Shown piece by piece: positions 6,513 to 13,696 of a stretch of DNA of 56,499 nucleotides. Source of the stretch: an uncultured Burkholderiales bacterium (GTDB lineage: Bacteria; Pseudomonadota; Gammaproteobacteria; Burkholderiales; Burkholderiaceae_C); NCBI GenBank assembly GCA_903935585.1, contig CAIZSE010000026.1, positions 1 to 56,499 of the forward strand, written 5' to 3'. The notes beneath the pieces are model-generated. The model saw only the letters and a list, made by a program, of their open reading frames with translations. It was not told the origin of the DNA and searched no databases. Position numbers and translations under genes: made by a program. The stretch's first letter is position 1, and every line of letters begins with the position of its first letter.

Positions 6513-8921
6513 ATGCCTTCAAACGCCAACCCTGACAACAGCTGTGACCTGCTGGTCATCGGTTCCGGCGCGGGTGCGTTGTCAACGGCCGTAACCGCTG
6601 CGCACTTGGGACTGAAAGTCATTGTGGTCGAAAAAGACGTACAGTACGGCGGTACAACCGCCTGGTCGGGTGGTTGGATGTGGGTGCCGCGTAACCCGCT
6701 GGCCATTGAAGCAGGCCTGGTCGAACGCATCGAAAAACCCCTTGCCTATTTGCGCCGCGAACTGGGCGAAAAATTCGACGAGTCTCGTGCCTTGGTCTTT
6801 CTAAACAACGGTCCGCGCATGGTCGAATTTTTTCGCCATCACACCGCGCTGCAATTCATCGACGGCAACGCCATTCCGGACTTCCACGGCCAAACGCCCG
6901 ATGCGGCCCTGGGTGGCCGTTCAATTTGCGCAGCCCCTTTTGATGCCAGTAAGTTGGGTGCGCGGCTGCACGACCTCAAGCCTCCACTGCACGAGACCAC
7001 GCTGTGGGGCATGGGCATTGCGGCGGGCGCAGAAATGCGGCATTTTTTAAACGCGCTGCACAAGCCAGCTTCGTTCTGGTACGTCACCAAACTGCTGCTG
7101 CGCTACGGGCGTGACCTGCTGGTGCACCGACGCGGCACGCGCCTGGTCAATGGCAATGCGCTGATCGGCGGCTTGGCCAAGTCTGCATTCAATCTGGGTG
7201 TGGACATTCGCGTGAACAGCCCCGCCGTGCATTTACTGCAAAGCCAAGATCGTGTGACGGGGGCTGTGGTCCAAACACCGCAAGGCGCTGTCAATATCCA
7301 AGCCCGCTGCGGTGTGGTGCTGGCCACCGGCGGTTTTCCGCACGACCCAGCGAGAAAACAACAACTGCTGCCGCACGCCCCCACGGGCCACGAACACTGG
7401 TCGGCTGGCAACTGGGGCAACACGGGCGACGGCCTGCGCCTGGGCGAGTCCGCAGGCGGCATCGTGGCAGGGGATTTGGTGCAAGCGGCGGCGCTGGCGC
7501 CCGTGTCTCTGGTGCCCCGGGCAGACGGCAGCGTAGCGCACTTTCCTCATTTGATCGAACGCGCCAAGCCTGGCCTGATCGCCGTCACGGCGCAAGGCCA
7601 GCGCTTTGCCAACGAGGCCAACTCGTACCATGACTTCGTGCAAGACCTTCTGGCTGCGGTGCCTGCAGGTCAAGCCCCAGAGGCCTGGTTGGTGTGTGAC
7701 CACCAATTCATCCGTTACTACGGTCTGGGCGCTGTCAAGCCCGCCCCCATGCGGCTGGGCCCTTGGCTGAAAAATAGCTACCTGAGACGAGGACAAACAC
7801 TGGGCGAATTGGCCGAGGCCTGCGACATCAATGCCCAGGGCCTGAAAGCCACAGTACAGCGCTATATCGCCCTGGCACAAGACGGCAAAGACCGCGACTT
7901 TGGCAAAGGCGAAACCGCCTACAACCGCATTCAGGGCGACGCGATCAACGCCAAACGGCGAGGTCTTCGCAACCCCTGTATGGGCCCCATCGAAAGCGGC
8001 CCGTTTTATGCAGTAAAAGTTGTCATGGGGAGCCTCGGCACCTTTGCCGGTTTGCGTGTGAACAACCACGCGCAAGTCATTGATGCGCAAGGCCAGGCCA
8101 TCCCCGGTCTGTATGCCGCTGGCAATGACCTCAGCAGCATGATGGGCGGCCACTATCCGGCAGGCGGCATCACACTCGGCCCGGCCATGACCTTTGGCTT
8201 CATTGCCGCGCACCACGCCGCAGGGCGCGACCCTGCGACCACCTGCGACTATCCGATTTCAAAAACCTTAACCGACACGCCGAAAGCCAACACCATGTAC
8301 TACGAACTAGCCACCATGACTCTGCCCTTTGGCACAGCAGGCCAAGCCGCCACCAATGTGCAAGCCTTTGCAACAGCACCTGATGCGCTGGGCGAACTGC
8401 TGGGCTGCTGGTTCACAGACATTGGCGTGCTCAACCAGATGATCGTGCTGCGCGGCTTTGCCACGCTGGACGCTTTACAGGCTGAACGAGAACGCACCCA
8501 GCAAAGCGCCAGCCCCTTCGGATGCGGCGAGATTTATCAGACGCTGGAGCAGCACAGCTACAAAGGCTTCCCTTGGATGAAGCCGGTGCGCCCCAGCTTT
8601 GAGAGCGGCATCACCGGCCCGGTCTACGAGATCCGCTCCTACGGCATAAAGACCGGCAGTGTGCAGCCTACCATTGACCTGTGGGAACAATACGTGCCCG
8701 CGCGCGACAAGCTCTCGCCTTGCGTGGTGGCCATGGTGGCACTCGACGGTCCGCTGCGCTTCACCAACATCTGGGCTTACGACAGCCTGAATGCCCGCAG
8801 CCAGATCCGCGCTGAAGCAGTCGCCCAAGGCATCTGGCCCCCAAAAGGTGGGCCAGCGCACTTGACAACCAACATGGTCTCGACGATGGCCATGCCGACC
8901 GCAGTCTCTCCTTTGAAGTGA
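6513..8921 (+). CDS. KstD-like FAD dehydrogenase fused to a C-terminal NIPSNAP region
   Basis: This 802-residue reading frame is uninterrupted and joins two domains. Residues 1-575 form a KstD-like flavoprotein: GSGAGA loop (17-22), GGTTAWSGG (46-54), Tyr372 in SYHDF, and YPAGGITLGP with Tyr548 and Gly552 as the predicted keto-polarising pair. After a linker of about 20 residues, residues 595-802 start MYYELATMTLPFG and continue with a second half from VYEIRSY (about 705). That is the two-part ferredoxin-like layout of NIPSNAP proteins. NIPSNAPs usually occur as separate proteins of about 105-210 residues. The internal ATG at 8295 has no convincing ribosome site, which favours a true fusion. 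The flavoprotein half is paralogous to the gene at 1968-3689. It starts 17 bases after iclR. The NIPSNAP role is unknown; a dimerisation or ligand-channelling role is speculation. Confidence 0.85.
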   Translation: MPSNANPDNSCDLLVIGSGAGALSTAVTAAHLGLKVIVVEKDVQYGGTTAWSGGWMWVPRNPLAIEAGLVERIEKPLAYLRRELGEKFDESRALVFLNNGPRMVEFFRHHTALQFIDGNAIPDFHGQTPDAALGGRSICAAPFDASKLGARLHDLKPPLHETTLWGMGIAAGAEMRHFLNALHKPASFWYVTKLLLRYGRDLLVHRRGTRLVNGNALIGGLAKSAFNLGVDIRVNSPAVHLLQSQDRVTGAVVQTPQGAVNIQARCGVVLATGGFPHDPARKQQLLPHAPTGHEHWSAGNWGNTGDGLRLGESAGGIVAGDLVQAAALAPVSLVPRADGSVAHFPHLIERAKPGLIAVTAQGQRFANEANSYHDFVQDLLAAVPAGQAPEAWLVCDHQFIRYYGLGAVKPAPMRLGPWLKNSYLRRGQTLGELAEACDINAQGLKATVQRYIALAQDGKDRDFGKGETAYNRIQGDAINAKRRGLRNPCMGPIESGPFYAVKVVMGSLGTFAGLRVNNHAQVIDAQGQAIPGLYAAGNDLSSMMGGHYPAGGITLGPAMTFGFIAAHHAAGRDPATTCDYPISKTLTDTPKANTMYYELATMTLPFGTAGQAATNVQAFATAPDALGELLGCWFTDIGVLNQMIVLRGFATLDALQAERERTQQSASPFGCGEIYQTLEQHSYKGFPWMKPVRPSFESGITGPVYEIRSYGIKTGSVQPTIDLWEQYVPARDKLSPCVVAMVALDGPLRFTNIWAYDSLNARSQIRAEAVAQGIWPPKGGPAHLTTNMVSTMAMPTAVSPLK

Positions 8922-8925
8922 TTCC

Positions 8926-9735
8926 ATGAGCCGCATTTACTCCCTCGCTTACCTCAGCTCGCACCGCTGCAAGCCCGCTGAGGCAATTCAAGTCGCCGCC
9001 CAAACAGGCTACCAGTTTGTGGGCCTGCGCTTGTGGCCCAACGCGGCGGGCGCACCTCAGCAGCACCTGCTGGGACTGGCCGATGTACTGCGCGAAACCT
9101 TGGCGGCACAGCGCGACACGGGCGTGGGCGTGTTCGATCTGGAAATCATCCGGATCGGCGAACAATTTGACCCGCACACCTGGGATGCGCTTTATGACGC
9201 GGGCGCGGCCCTCAAAGCCAAAGCCATTTTGGTGGCCGGCGACGATGCCAACGAAGCGCGCCTGACCGAAAACTACGCGCGCCTGTGCGAGGTGATGCAG
9301 CCTTTTGGTATGACGGCCGATCTGGAGTTCATGCCCTGGACGGCGGTGAAGGACGCGGCGTCGGCGCTGCGCATCGTGCGGGGCGCTGGTAGCCCGGGTA
9401 ATGCCGGCATCCTTGTCGATGCACTGCACTTTGGCCGCTCCACCACCACACTCGATGACATTCGCGCCATCCCGCACGAGTTACTGCATTACGCCCAAAT
9501 TTGCGATGCCGTTGCCGGCCTGACCTTTAGCAACGAGCAAATGATCCACACCGCCCGCAGTGAACGCCTCTTGCCCGGCGACGGCAACATCGATGTGCAA
9601 GGCCTATTCGACGCCCTGCCCGACGACCTGCCCGTGAGCGTGGAGGTGGTGAACCTTGACCGTGAAGCGAACACCTCGGTCCAGGACTGGGCAGCCGAAT
9701 GCCTGGCCAAGAGCCGACCTTTTGTGGAAACCTGA
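8926..9735 (+). CDS. Sugar phosphate isomerase/epimerase family TIM-barrel protein
   Basis: This 269-residue protein matches the AP-endonuclease-2/xylose isomerase-like TIM barrel. It has a start with SLAYLSSHRCKPAEAIQ, a strand with FDLEIIRI, a metal-site glutamate in ADLEFMPW, and VDALHFGRS and YAQICDAV where acidic and histidine metal ligands are expected. The family includes epimerases, isomerases, 3-dehydroshikimate dehydratases and inosose dehydratases that act through a divalent metal. The ATG is four bases after the fusion gene's stop, preceded by GAAGTGA, so it is in the same transcript. Given the AroE-like and KstD-like neighbours, a ring dehydratase or isomerase is plausible, but this is inference. 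Confidence 0.8.
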   Translation: MSRIYSLAYLSSHRCKPAEAIQVAAQTGYQFVGLRLWPNAAGAPQQHLLGLADVLRETLAAQRDTGVGVFDLEIIRIGEQFDPHTWDALYDAGAALKAKAILVAGDDANEARLTENYARLCEVMQPFGMTADLEFMPWTAVKDAASALRIVRGAGSPGNAGILVDALHFGRSTTTLDDIRAIPHELLHYAQICDAVAGLTFSNEQMIHTARSERLLPGDGNIDVQGLFDALPDDLPVSVEVVNLDREANTSVQDWAAECLAKSRPFVET

Positions 9736-9740
9736 GGCGA

Positions 9741-9759
9741 TTTTCACACGTGTAGAAAA
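9741..9759. promoter_or_regulatory. Near-palindrome in the gap before the acyl-CoA dehydrogenase gene
   Basis: TTTTCACACGTGTAGAAAA contains a perfect 8-bp palindrome ACACGTGT flanked by TTTTC and GAAAA arms offset by one base. It lies just after the isomerase stop, in a 127-bp gap that separates the operon into two blocks. It could be an operator for an internal promoter. The signal is short and could be chance. Confidence 0.25.
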
Positions 9760-9862
9760 ACTCTCCCGCCTGCCCTTCTTCTTTGTCGCACGTTGGTTCA
9801 GCAGTGCTTGAAATAGCGTCTTTAATCCAACAAAAAAACACTTTCAGAATTCTGGAGCACCC

Positions 9863-11023
9863 ATGGACTTTTCCCTGAACGACGAACAAAAAATGATGAT
9901 CGAAACGGTGCGCCGTTTCATCGCTGAAGAATTGCAGCCACTTGAAGAGGAAGTCGAGGAAAAAGGCTTTCTTGATAAAGACAAAGCGCAGGCTATTCAC
10001 GATAAAGCCAAGGCCCTGGGCCTATTCGGCATGAACATGCCCGCAGAGCTGGGCGGTGGCGGCTTGTCCCACATAGACCGAATCCTGTGTGAAGAGCAGT
10101 TCGGCCATACCACCGACATTCTGATACGCCGCGCCTTTGGTAATGTGTATGAACCACTGCTGCACTGCAAGGGTGCGCAAATTGAGCGCTGGCTCAAACC
10201 CGCTGTGGCGGGTGTACGCACCTGCGCCATCACCATCACCGAATCGGGTGCGGGCTCAGATGCCGCTGGCATCAAAACCCATGCCCAAAAAATCGAACAA
10301 GGTTGGGTGCTCAACGGCACCAAGCACTTCATCAGCGATGGCGAGTGGAGCGACTTCTTTTTGGTGTCGGCCAAAACCGGTGAAAAAGAAATCTCCATGT
10401 TCATGGTGGACAAGGGCTTGACCGGTTTCACCGTGGGCAAGGACCAGAAGATGATGGGCCTGCGTGGTACGCCGCACCTGGAATTGTTTTTTGACAACGT
10501 GCAACTCGAAGAAGCCGCCTTGTTGGGCGAAGCGGGTCAAGGCTTCAAGCTTGCCATGAGCGCACTCAATGTGGTGCGCCTGGCCCAGGTAGGCGCGCGT
10601 GCCGTGGGAAAGGCCACACATGTGTGCGAGCTGATGCTGAACTGGGCCAATGAGCGCAAACAGTTCAACACCAAGATCGGTGACTTCCAGATGGTGCAGC
10701 AAATGATCGCCGACAGTGTGATCGAGATCAACGCAGCTCGTTGGATGGTTTACCACGCCGCCTGGATGTTGGACCAAGGCATGGACGCTCGCGAGCAGAT
10801 CGCCATGGTCAAGGTGCACGCTGCCGAAACCTTGGGCCGCGTAGTGGACCGTGCGGTTCAGGTTTTTGGAGGCATGGGCTTTTGCAAAGAGCTGTCCATC
10901 GAGCGCTACTACCGAGACGCGAGGATTTATCGCATTTACGACGGCACCAGTGAGATACACCGCGGTGTAATCGCCAAAAGTGCGATGAAAAAAGGTGCTG
11001 TGCTGTTTGATGTGAACCGCTGA
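9863..11023 (+). CDS. Acyl-CoA dehydrogenase family protein
   Basis: The length (386 residues) and motifs match a flavin-dependent acyl-CoA dehydrogenase. There is an N-terminal helical domain starting MDFSLNDEQKMMIETVRRF, the middle beta-domain signature ITESGAGSDAAGI, and a C-terminal helical domain with QVFGGMGF and IYDGTSEIHRG. These enzymes introduce a trans-2,3 double bond into acyl-CoA and pass electrons to ETF. In the IYEGT-type active-site loop the common glutamate is aspartate (IYDGTSE). Aspartate also occurs in some subfamilies, so activity is not excluded. A GGAG site precedes the ATG. The CoA-transferase follows after eight bases. The pair would carry the ring-opened or acid product through CoA-dependent oxidation (inference). 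Confidence 0.9.
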   Translation: MDFSLNDEQKMMIETVRRFIAEELQPLEEEVEEKGFLDKDKAQAIHDKAKALGLFGMNMPAELGGGGLSHIDRILCEEQFGHTTDILIRRAFGNVYEPLLHCKGAQIERWLKPAVAGVRTCAITITESGAGSDAAGIKTHAQKIEQGWVLNGTKHFISDGEWSDFFLVSAKTGEKEISMFMVDKGLTGFTVGKDQKMMGLRGTPHLELFFDNVQLEEAALLGEAGQGFKLAMSALNVVRLAQVGARAVGKATHVCELMLNWANERKQFNTKIGDFQMVQQMIADSVIEINAARWMVYHAAWMLDQGMDAREQIAMVKVHAAETLGRVVDRAVQVFGGMGFCKELSIERYYRDARIYRIYDGTSEIHRGVIAKSAMKKGAVLFDVNR

Positions 11024-11031
11024 AGACACAA

Positions 11032-12606
11032 ATGAAAACCAAATTCATGACCGCCACACAAGCGGCACAACTGATCCAAGACGGTGACACCGTGGGCCTC
11101 ATGGGCGGTGGCGGCGGCTTGATGGAAGCGACCCATTTTTTTGAAGCCGTGCAAGAACGATTCCTGAGCACGCAGGCACCGAAGAACCTGACCGTTATGC
11201 ACGCGCTGGGTATTGGCGACAAAAAAACCAAAGGCATGAACTGCTTTGCGCACGAAGGCCTGGTCAAGCGGGTGATTGGCGGTCACTGGGTCTGGTCACC
11301 GGCCATGCAGAAACTGGCCCTGGCCAACAAGATCGAGGCCTACATCCTGCCCGCTGGTGTGAGCAGCCAGCTCATGCGCGAAATCGGTGCAGGTCGCCCC
11401 GGCCTCATCAGCCATGTGGGCCTGGGCACCGTGTGCGACCCGCGCTACGGCGGTGGCCGCATGAACGATGCAGCCCAAGACGACCTGGCCGAAGTCATCC
11501 AGATCGATGGGCGTGAATACCTGCGCTACAAACCCTTCCCCATCCACGTGGCCATTGTGCGCGCAAGCAGCGCTGACGAAGACGGCAACATCAGCTTCGA
11601 GCACGAAGCCGCCAACCTCGATTCACAGTCTTTGGCCTTGGCTGCGCGCAACAGCGGCGGCAAAGTCATCGTGCAGGTCAAAGAACGCTTGCCCAAGGGC
11701 GCCCTCAAAGCCCGCGAAGTGCGCATCCCTTCGGCCTGGGTAGACGCCATTGTGGTGGACCCGCAGCAGTCCACCAGCTACGCAACTCCTTTCGACCCGG
11801 CCTTCAGCGGTGAACTCACGGGCACAGCCCGTGCACAAAGTGAAGCCGAAGACCATGCCCGCGAAGTGGCCGCATCGCAAGAAGCTTTCAGTGAACGGCA
11901 GGCAGTGGCTCGCCGGGCCTACCAAGAACTTTTCAACACAGGCAAGGACCGACCCGTCATCAACTACGGCGTGGGTGTGCCCGACGCAGTTGCCAAATTG
12001 ATCGCGGCTCGCAACGAGCAACACCGTATCTACCAAACCATCGAGCACGGCACCTATGGCGGCACGCTGATGGACGGTGAGCTTTTTGGTTATGCCCGCA
12101 ACGCTACCGCCATGCTGGACGCTGCGACGCAGTTTGACTTTTATGGTGGCGGGGGTTTGGACATCGCATTTCTGGGATTTGGCGAGTTTGATGAAGAAGG
12201 CTCGGTCAACGTATCGCGCTTAGGCGGCGTTACCGTCGGTCCTGGCGGCTTCATCGACATCGCGCAAAACGCTAAAAAAGTGGTGTTCTGCGGCACATTG
12301 GCTGCCAAAGGTGTGAAACTGCAAACAGGCGATGGCCAGATGCGTGTAAGCGTCCAAGGCGCTGTAAAAAAACTGGTCAAAAAAGTCGACCAGATTACCT
12401 TCTCTGGCCCCCAAGGCCTGGTGCGGAAACAGGAAGTGCTCTATTTAACCGAACGCGCCAGCTTTCGCCTCACACCCAATGGCATCGAATTGTTCGAGAT
12501 TGCACCGGGCATAGACCTGCAAAGCGACGTGCTAGAGCAGATGCAATTTACACCACTGATTGCCGAAAACCTGAAGGTGATGGAGGCGGCCTACTTTAAG
12601 TCCTGA
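11032..12606 (+). CDS. Family I acyl-CoA:acid CoA-transferase, fused alpha-beta type
   Basis: This 524-residue protein is the single-chain form of a family I CoA-transferase, in which the alpha and beta halves of 3-oxoacid or propionate CoA-transferases are joined. The N-terminal half has GDTVGLMGGGG and an acyl-CoA-binding stretch GLGTVCDPRYGGGR. The C-terminal half has NYGVGVPDAVAKLI and YQTIEHGTYGG, whose glutamate is the expected covalent CoA-ester residue. The size resembles YdiF and propionate CoA-transferase (about 520-530). It would activate a carboxylic acid by exchange with acetyl-CoA or another acyl-CoA. It lies eight bases after the acyl-CoA dehydrogenase and ends the operon. No clear intrinsic terminator follows. 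Confidence 0.88.
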   Translation: MKTKFMTATQAAQLIQDGDTVGLMGGGGGLMEATHFFEAVQERFLSTQAPKNLTVMHALGIGDKKTKGMNCFAHEGLVKRVIGGHWVWSPAMQKLALANKIEAYILPAGVSSQLMREIGAGRPGLISHVGLGTVCDPRYGGGRMNDAAQDDLAEVIQIDGREYLRYKPFPIHVAIVRASSADEDGNISFEHEAANLDSQSLALAARNSGGKVIVQVKERLPKGALKAREVRIPSAWVDAIVVDPQQSTSYATPFDPAFSGELTGTARAQSEAEDHAREVAASQEAFSERQAVARRAYQELFNTGKDRPVINYGVGVPDAVAKLIAARNEQHRIYQTIEHGTYGGTLMDGELFGYARNATAMLDAATQFDFYGGGGLDIAFLGFGEFDEEGSVNVSRLGGVTVGPGGFIDIAQNAKKVVFCGTLAAKGVKLQTGDGQMRVSVQGAVKKLVKKVDQITFSGPQGLVRKQEVLYLTERASFRLTPNGIELFEIAPGIDLQSDVLEQMQFTPLIAENLKVMEAAYFKS

Positions 12607-13014
12607 TGCCCAAACAAAAAAAAGATGCCACACAAATCTTCGTGCTTATAAACCAAACAATCTCTTGTCAAACCAGCATTCCTATGTGTTTGAAGACAGT
12701 TACCTTGACCGGTGCTTTGGTATAACCAAACTCGACTGCATTCGACGCTGGCCTATGTCAGCCCGATGAACTTCTGGCAGAACTGGCTTGCTAATCAGCC
12801 CAGGCAAGCCAACTCATGATCTCGGTTATGGGGTTCGGATTCCAGGGGCGAGGTCATGCCGTGCCATCCAGCAATAAGGGCGATGTGGAAAAAGTCAACT
12901 GGTCTTATTCGATTTGATGATCCGATTATGCGTAGCATGGCTACGAATTTGCTTAGCAGAGGCAGGGATTTGGGGGGATTTATTTGGGGGGATTATTGAG
13001 GGAAATGCAGACAC
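12607..13014. other. Gene-less stretch with a transposase remnant
   Basis: About 400 bases without an intact gene. It holds a decayed IS3-type transposase end (12718-12819) and, near 12971-12992, two copies of TTTGGGGGGATT in tandem with G6 runs. I see no RNA gene here. The stretch separates the catabolic island from the tRNA cluster. Confidence 0.6.
12718..12819 (+). pseudogene. 3' remnant of an IS3-family transposase (OrfB C-terminus)
   Basis: In frame from 12718 the sequence reads WYNQTRLHSTLAYVSP, continues MNFWQNWLANQPRQANS and ends at TGA 12817-12819. YNQTRLHSxLxYxSPxxFE is the hallmark of the C-terminal end of IS3-family integrases. A stop (TGA, 12706-12708) lies just upstream in this frame. 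A short VFE-like match in another frame before it suggests a frameshift as well. No intact orfA/orfB, inverted repeats or target duplication are visible, so only a scar remains. Confidence 0.75.
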
Positions 13015-13037
13015 AAAAAAGCCCACCAGAAGTGGGC
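13015..13037 (-). terminator. Intrinsic terminator of the tRNA-Gly/Cys unit
   Basis: On the minus strand GCCCAC (stem, 13037-13032) pairs with GTGGGC (13026-13021) and is followed by six Ts (13020-13015). It lies about 30 bases after the tRNA-Cys 3' end, as expected for the end of a tRNA transcript. Confidence 0.85.
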
Positions 13038-13065
13038 CAAGTTGTTGATTTCATTGAGAAATCTT

Positions 13066-13139
13066 TGGAGGCGCGACCCAGAGTCGAACTGGGCTAGACG
13101 GATTTGCAATCCGTTGCATAACCGCTTTGCTATCGCGCC
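13066..13139 (-). tRNA. tRNA-Cys (anticodon GCA)
   Basis: The minus strand folds as a 74-base cloverleaf: acceptor GGCGCGA with TCGCGCC, anticodon loop around TTGCAAA with GCA, a TTCGACT T-loop and an encoded CCA end (13068-13066). It is the last gene of the tRNA cluster and precedes a strong terminator. Confidence 0.95.
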
Positions 13140-13219
13140 AAAAACAGGTGTATGGAGATCAAAGTGGGAAATATGAACTTCCCGTTTTGCTAAAAGGTGT
13201 TGATACACCTTTGAAAATC

Positions 13220-13295
13220 TGGAGCGGGAAACGAGATTCGAACTCGCGACCTCAACCTTGGCAAGGTTGCGCTCTACCAACTGAGCTATTCCCGC
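13220..13295 (-). tRNA. tRNA-Gly (anticodon GCC), copy 1
   Basis: This 76-base cloverleaf on the minus strand has acceptor GCGGGAA with TTCCCGC, anticodon loop TTGCCAA with GCC, T-loop TTCGAAT and an encoded CCA. It is identical to the copy at 13525-13600. It has its own promoter-like sequence just upstream and tRNA-Cys downstream. Confidence 0.96.
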
Positions 13296-13309
13296 AAAAA
13301 CAAGTCAAC

Positions 13310-13338
13310 ATTGTACATTGGCCGCAGCCATATTTCAC
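13310..13338 (-). promoter_or_regulatory. Predicted promoter of tRNA-Gly copy 1
   Basis: On the minus strand GTGAAA (13338-13333), a 17-bp spacer and TACAAT (13315-13310) place a transcription start a few bases before the mature tRNA 5' end at 13295, as is usual for stable RNA genes. Confidence 0.5.
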
Positions 13339-13464
13339 GAAGAACCGAAATCAAAACTCAATGGATCCCAAGGGATCCCAAGCCATTTCCACTCACGGCA
13401 TGAAACGGCATTGTGAAGTTGAGAAGTTGTGAGCGTCACGCCGAACCGGGTATGCGCAGAAAGC

Positions 13465-13492
13465 AAAAAGGGAAGCATGAACTTCCCTTTTT
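13465..13492 (-). terminator. Bidirectional intrinsic terminator between the two tRNA-Gly genes
   Basis: An 11-bp perfect stem AAAAAGGGAAG / CTTCCCTTTTT with a six-base loop follows tRNA-Gly copy 2 on the minus strand. A weaker GGGAA/TTCCC version of the same element follows copy 1 near 13166-13183, so the whole tRNA-plus-spacer unit appears duplicated. Confidence 0.8.
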
Positions 13493-13524
13493 GTTTGAAA
13501 GATGTTGGCACTTCTTTCTGTGTT

Positions 13525-13600
13525 TGGAGCGGGAAACGAGATTCGAACTCGCGACCTCAACCTTGGCAAGGTTGCGCTCTACCAACTGAGCTATTCCCGC
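13525..13600 (-). tRNA. tRNA-Gly (anticodon GCC), copy 2
   Basis: This 76-base gene on the minus strand has the same sequence as the copy at 13220-13295, including the encoded CCA. It is followed by a strong hairpin with T-tract, so it may form its own transcript. Spacing to the lon stop is about 100 bases. Confidence 0.96.
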
Positions 13601-13696
13601 ATTTCAGGCAAGCCGGTCATCACAACCCACTTGCTGAAGAGCCTGAATTCTAAAGCAAATTCAGGACGACTTTGGATTCGATGCAAAAATTTTGCT

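Noticed and set aside
8295..8921. Separate NIPSNAP gene starting at ATG 8295
   Set aside because: The frame is continuous with the flavoprotein and there is no clear ribosome site before this ATG, so a fusion is preferred.
13363..13382. Tandem 10-mer GGATCCCAAG x2
   Set aside because: Only two copies in a short spacer; likely a chance slip without function.
13127..13653. Short plus-strand frames reading GKRDSNSRPQPWQGCALPTELFP twice (shown in part)
   Set aside because: They are translations of the antisense strand of the two tRNA-Gly genes, a well-known source of false proteins.
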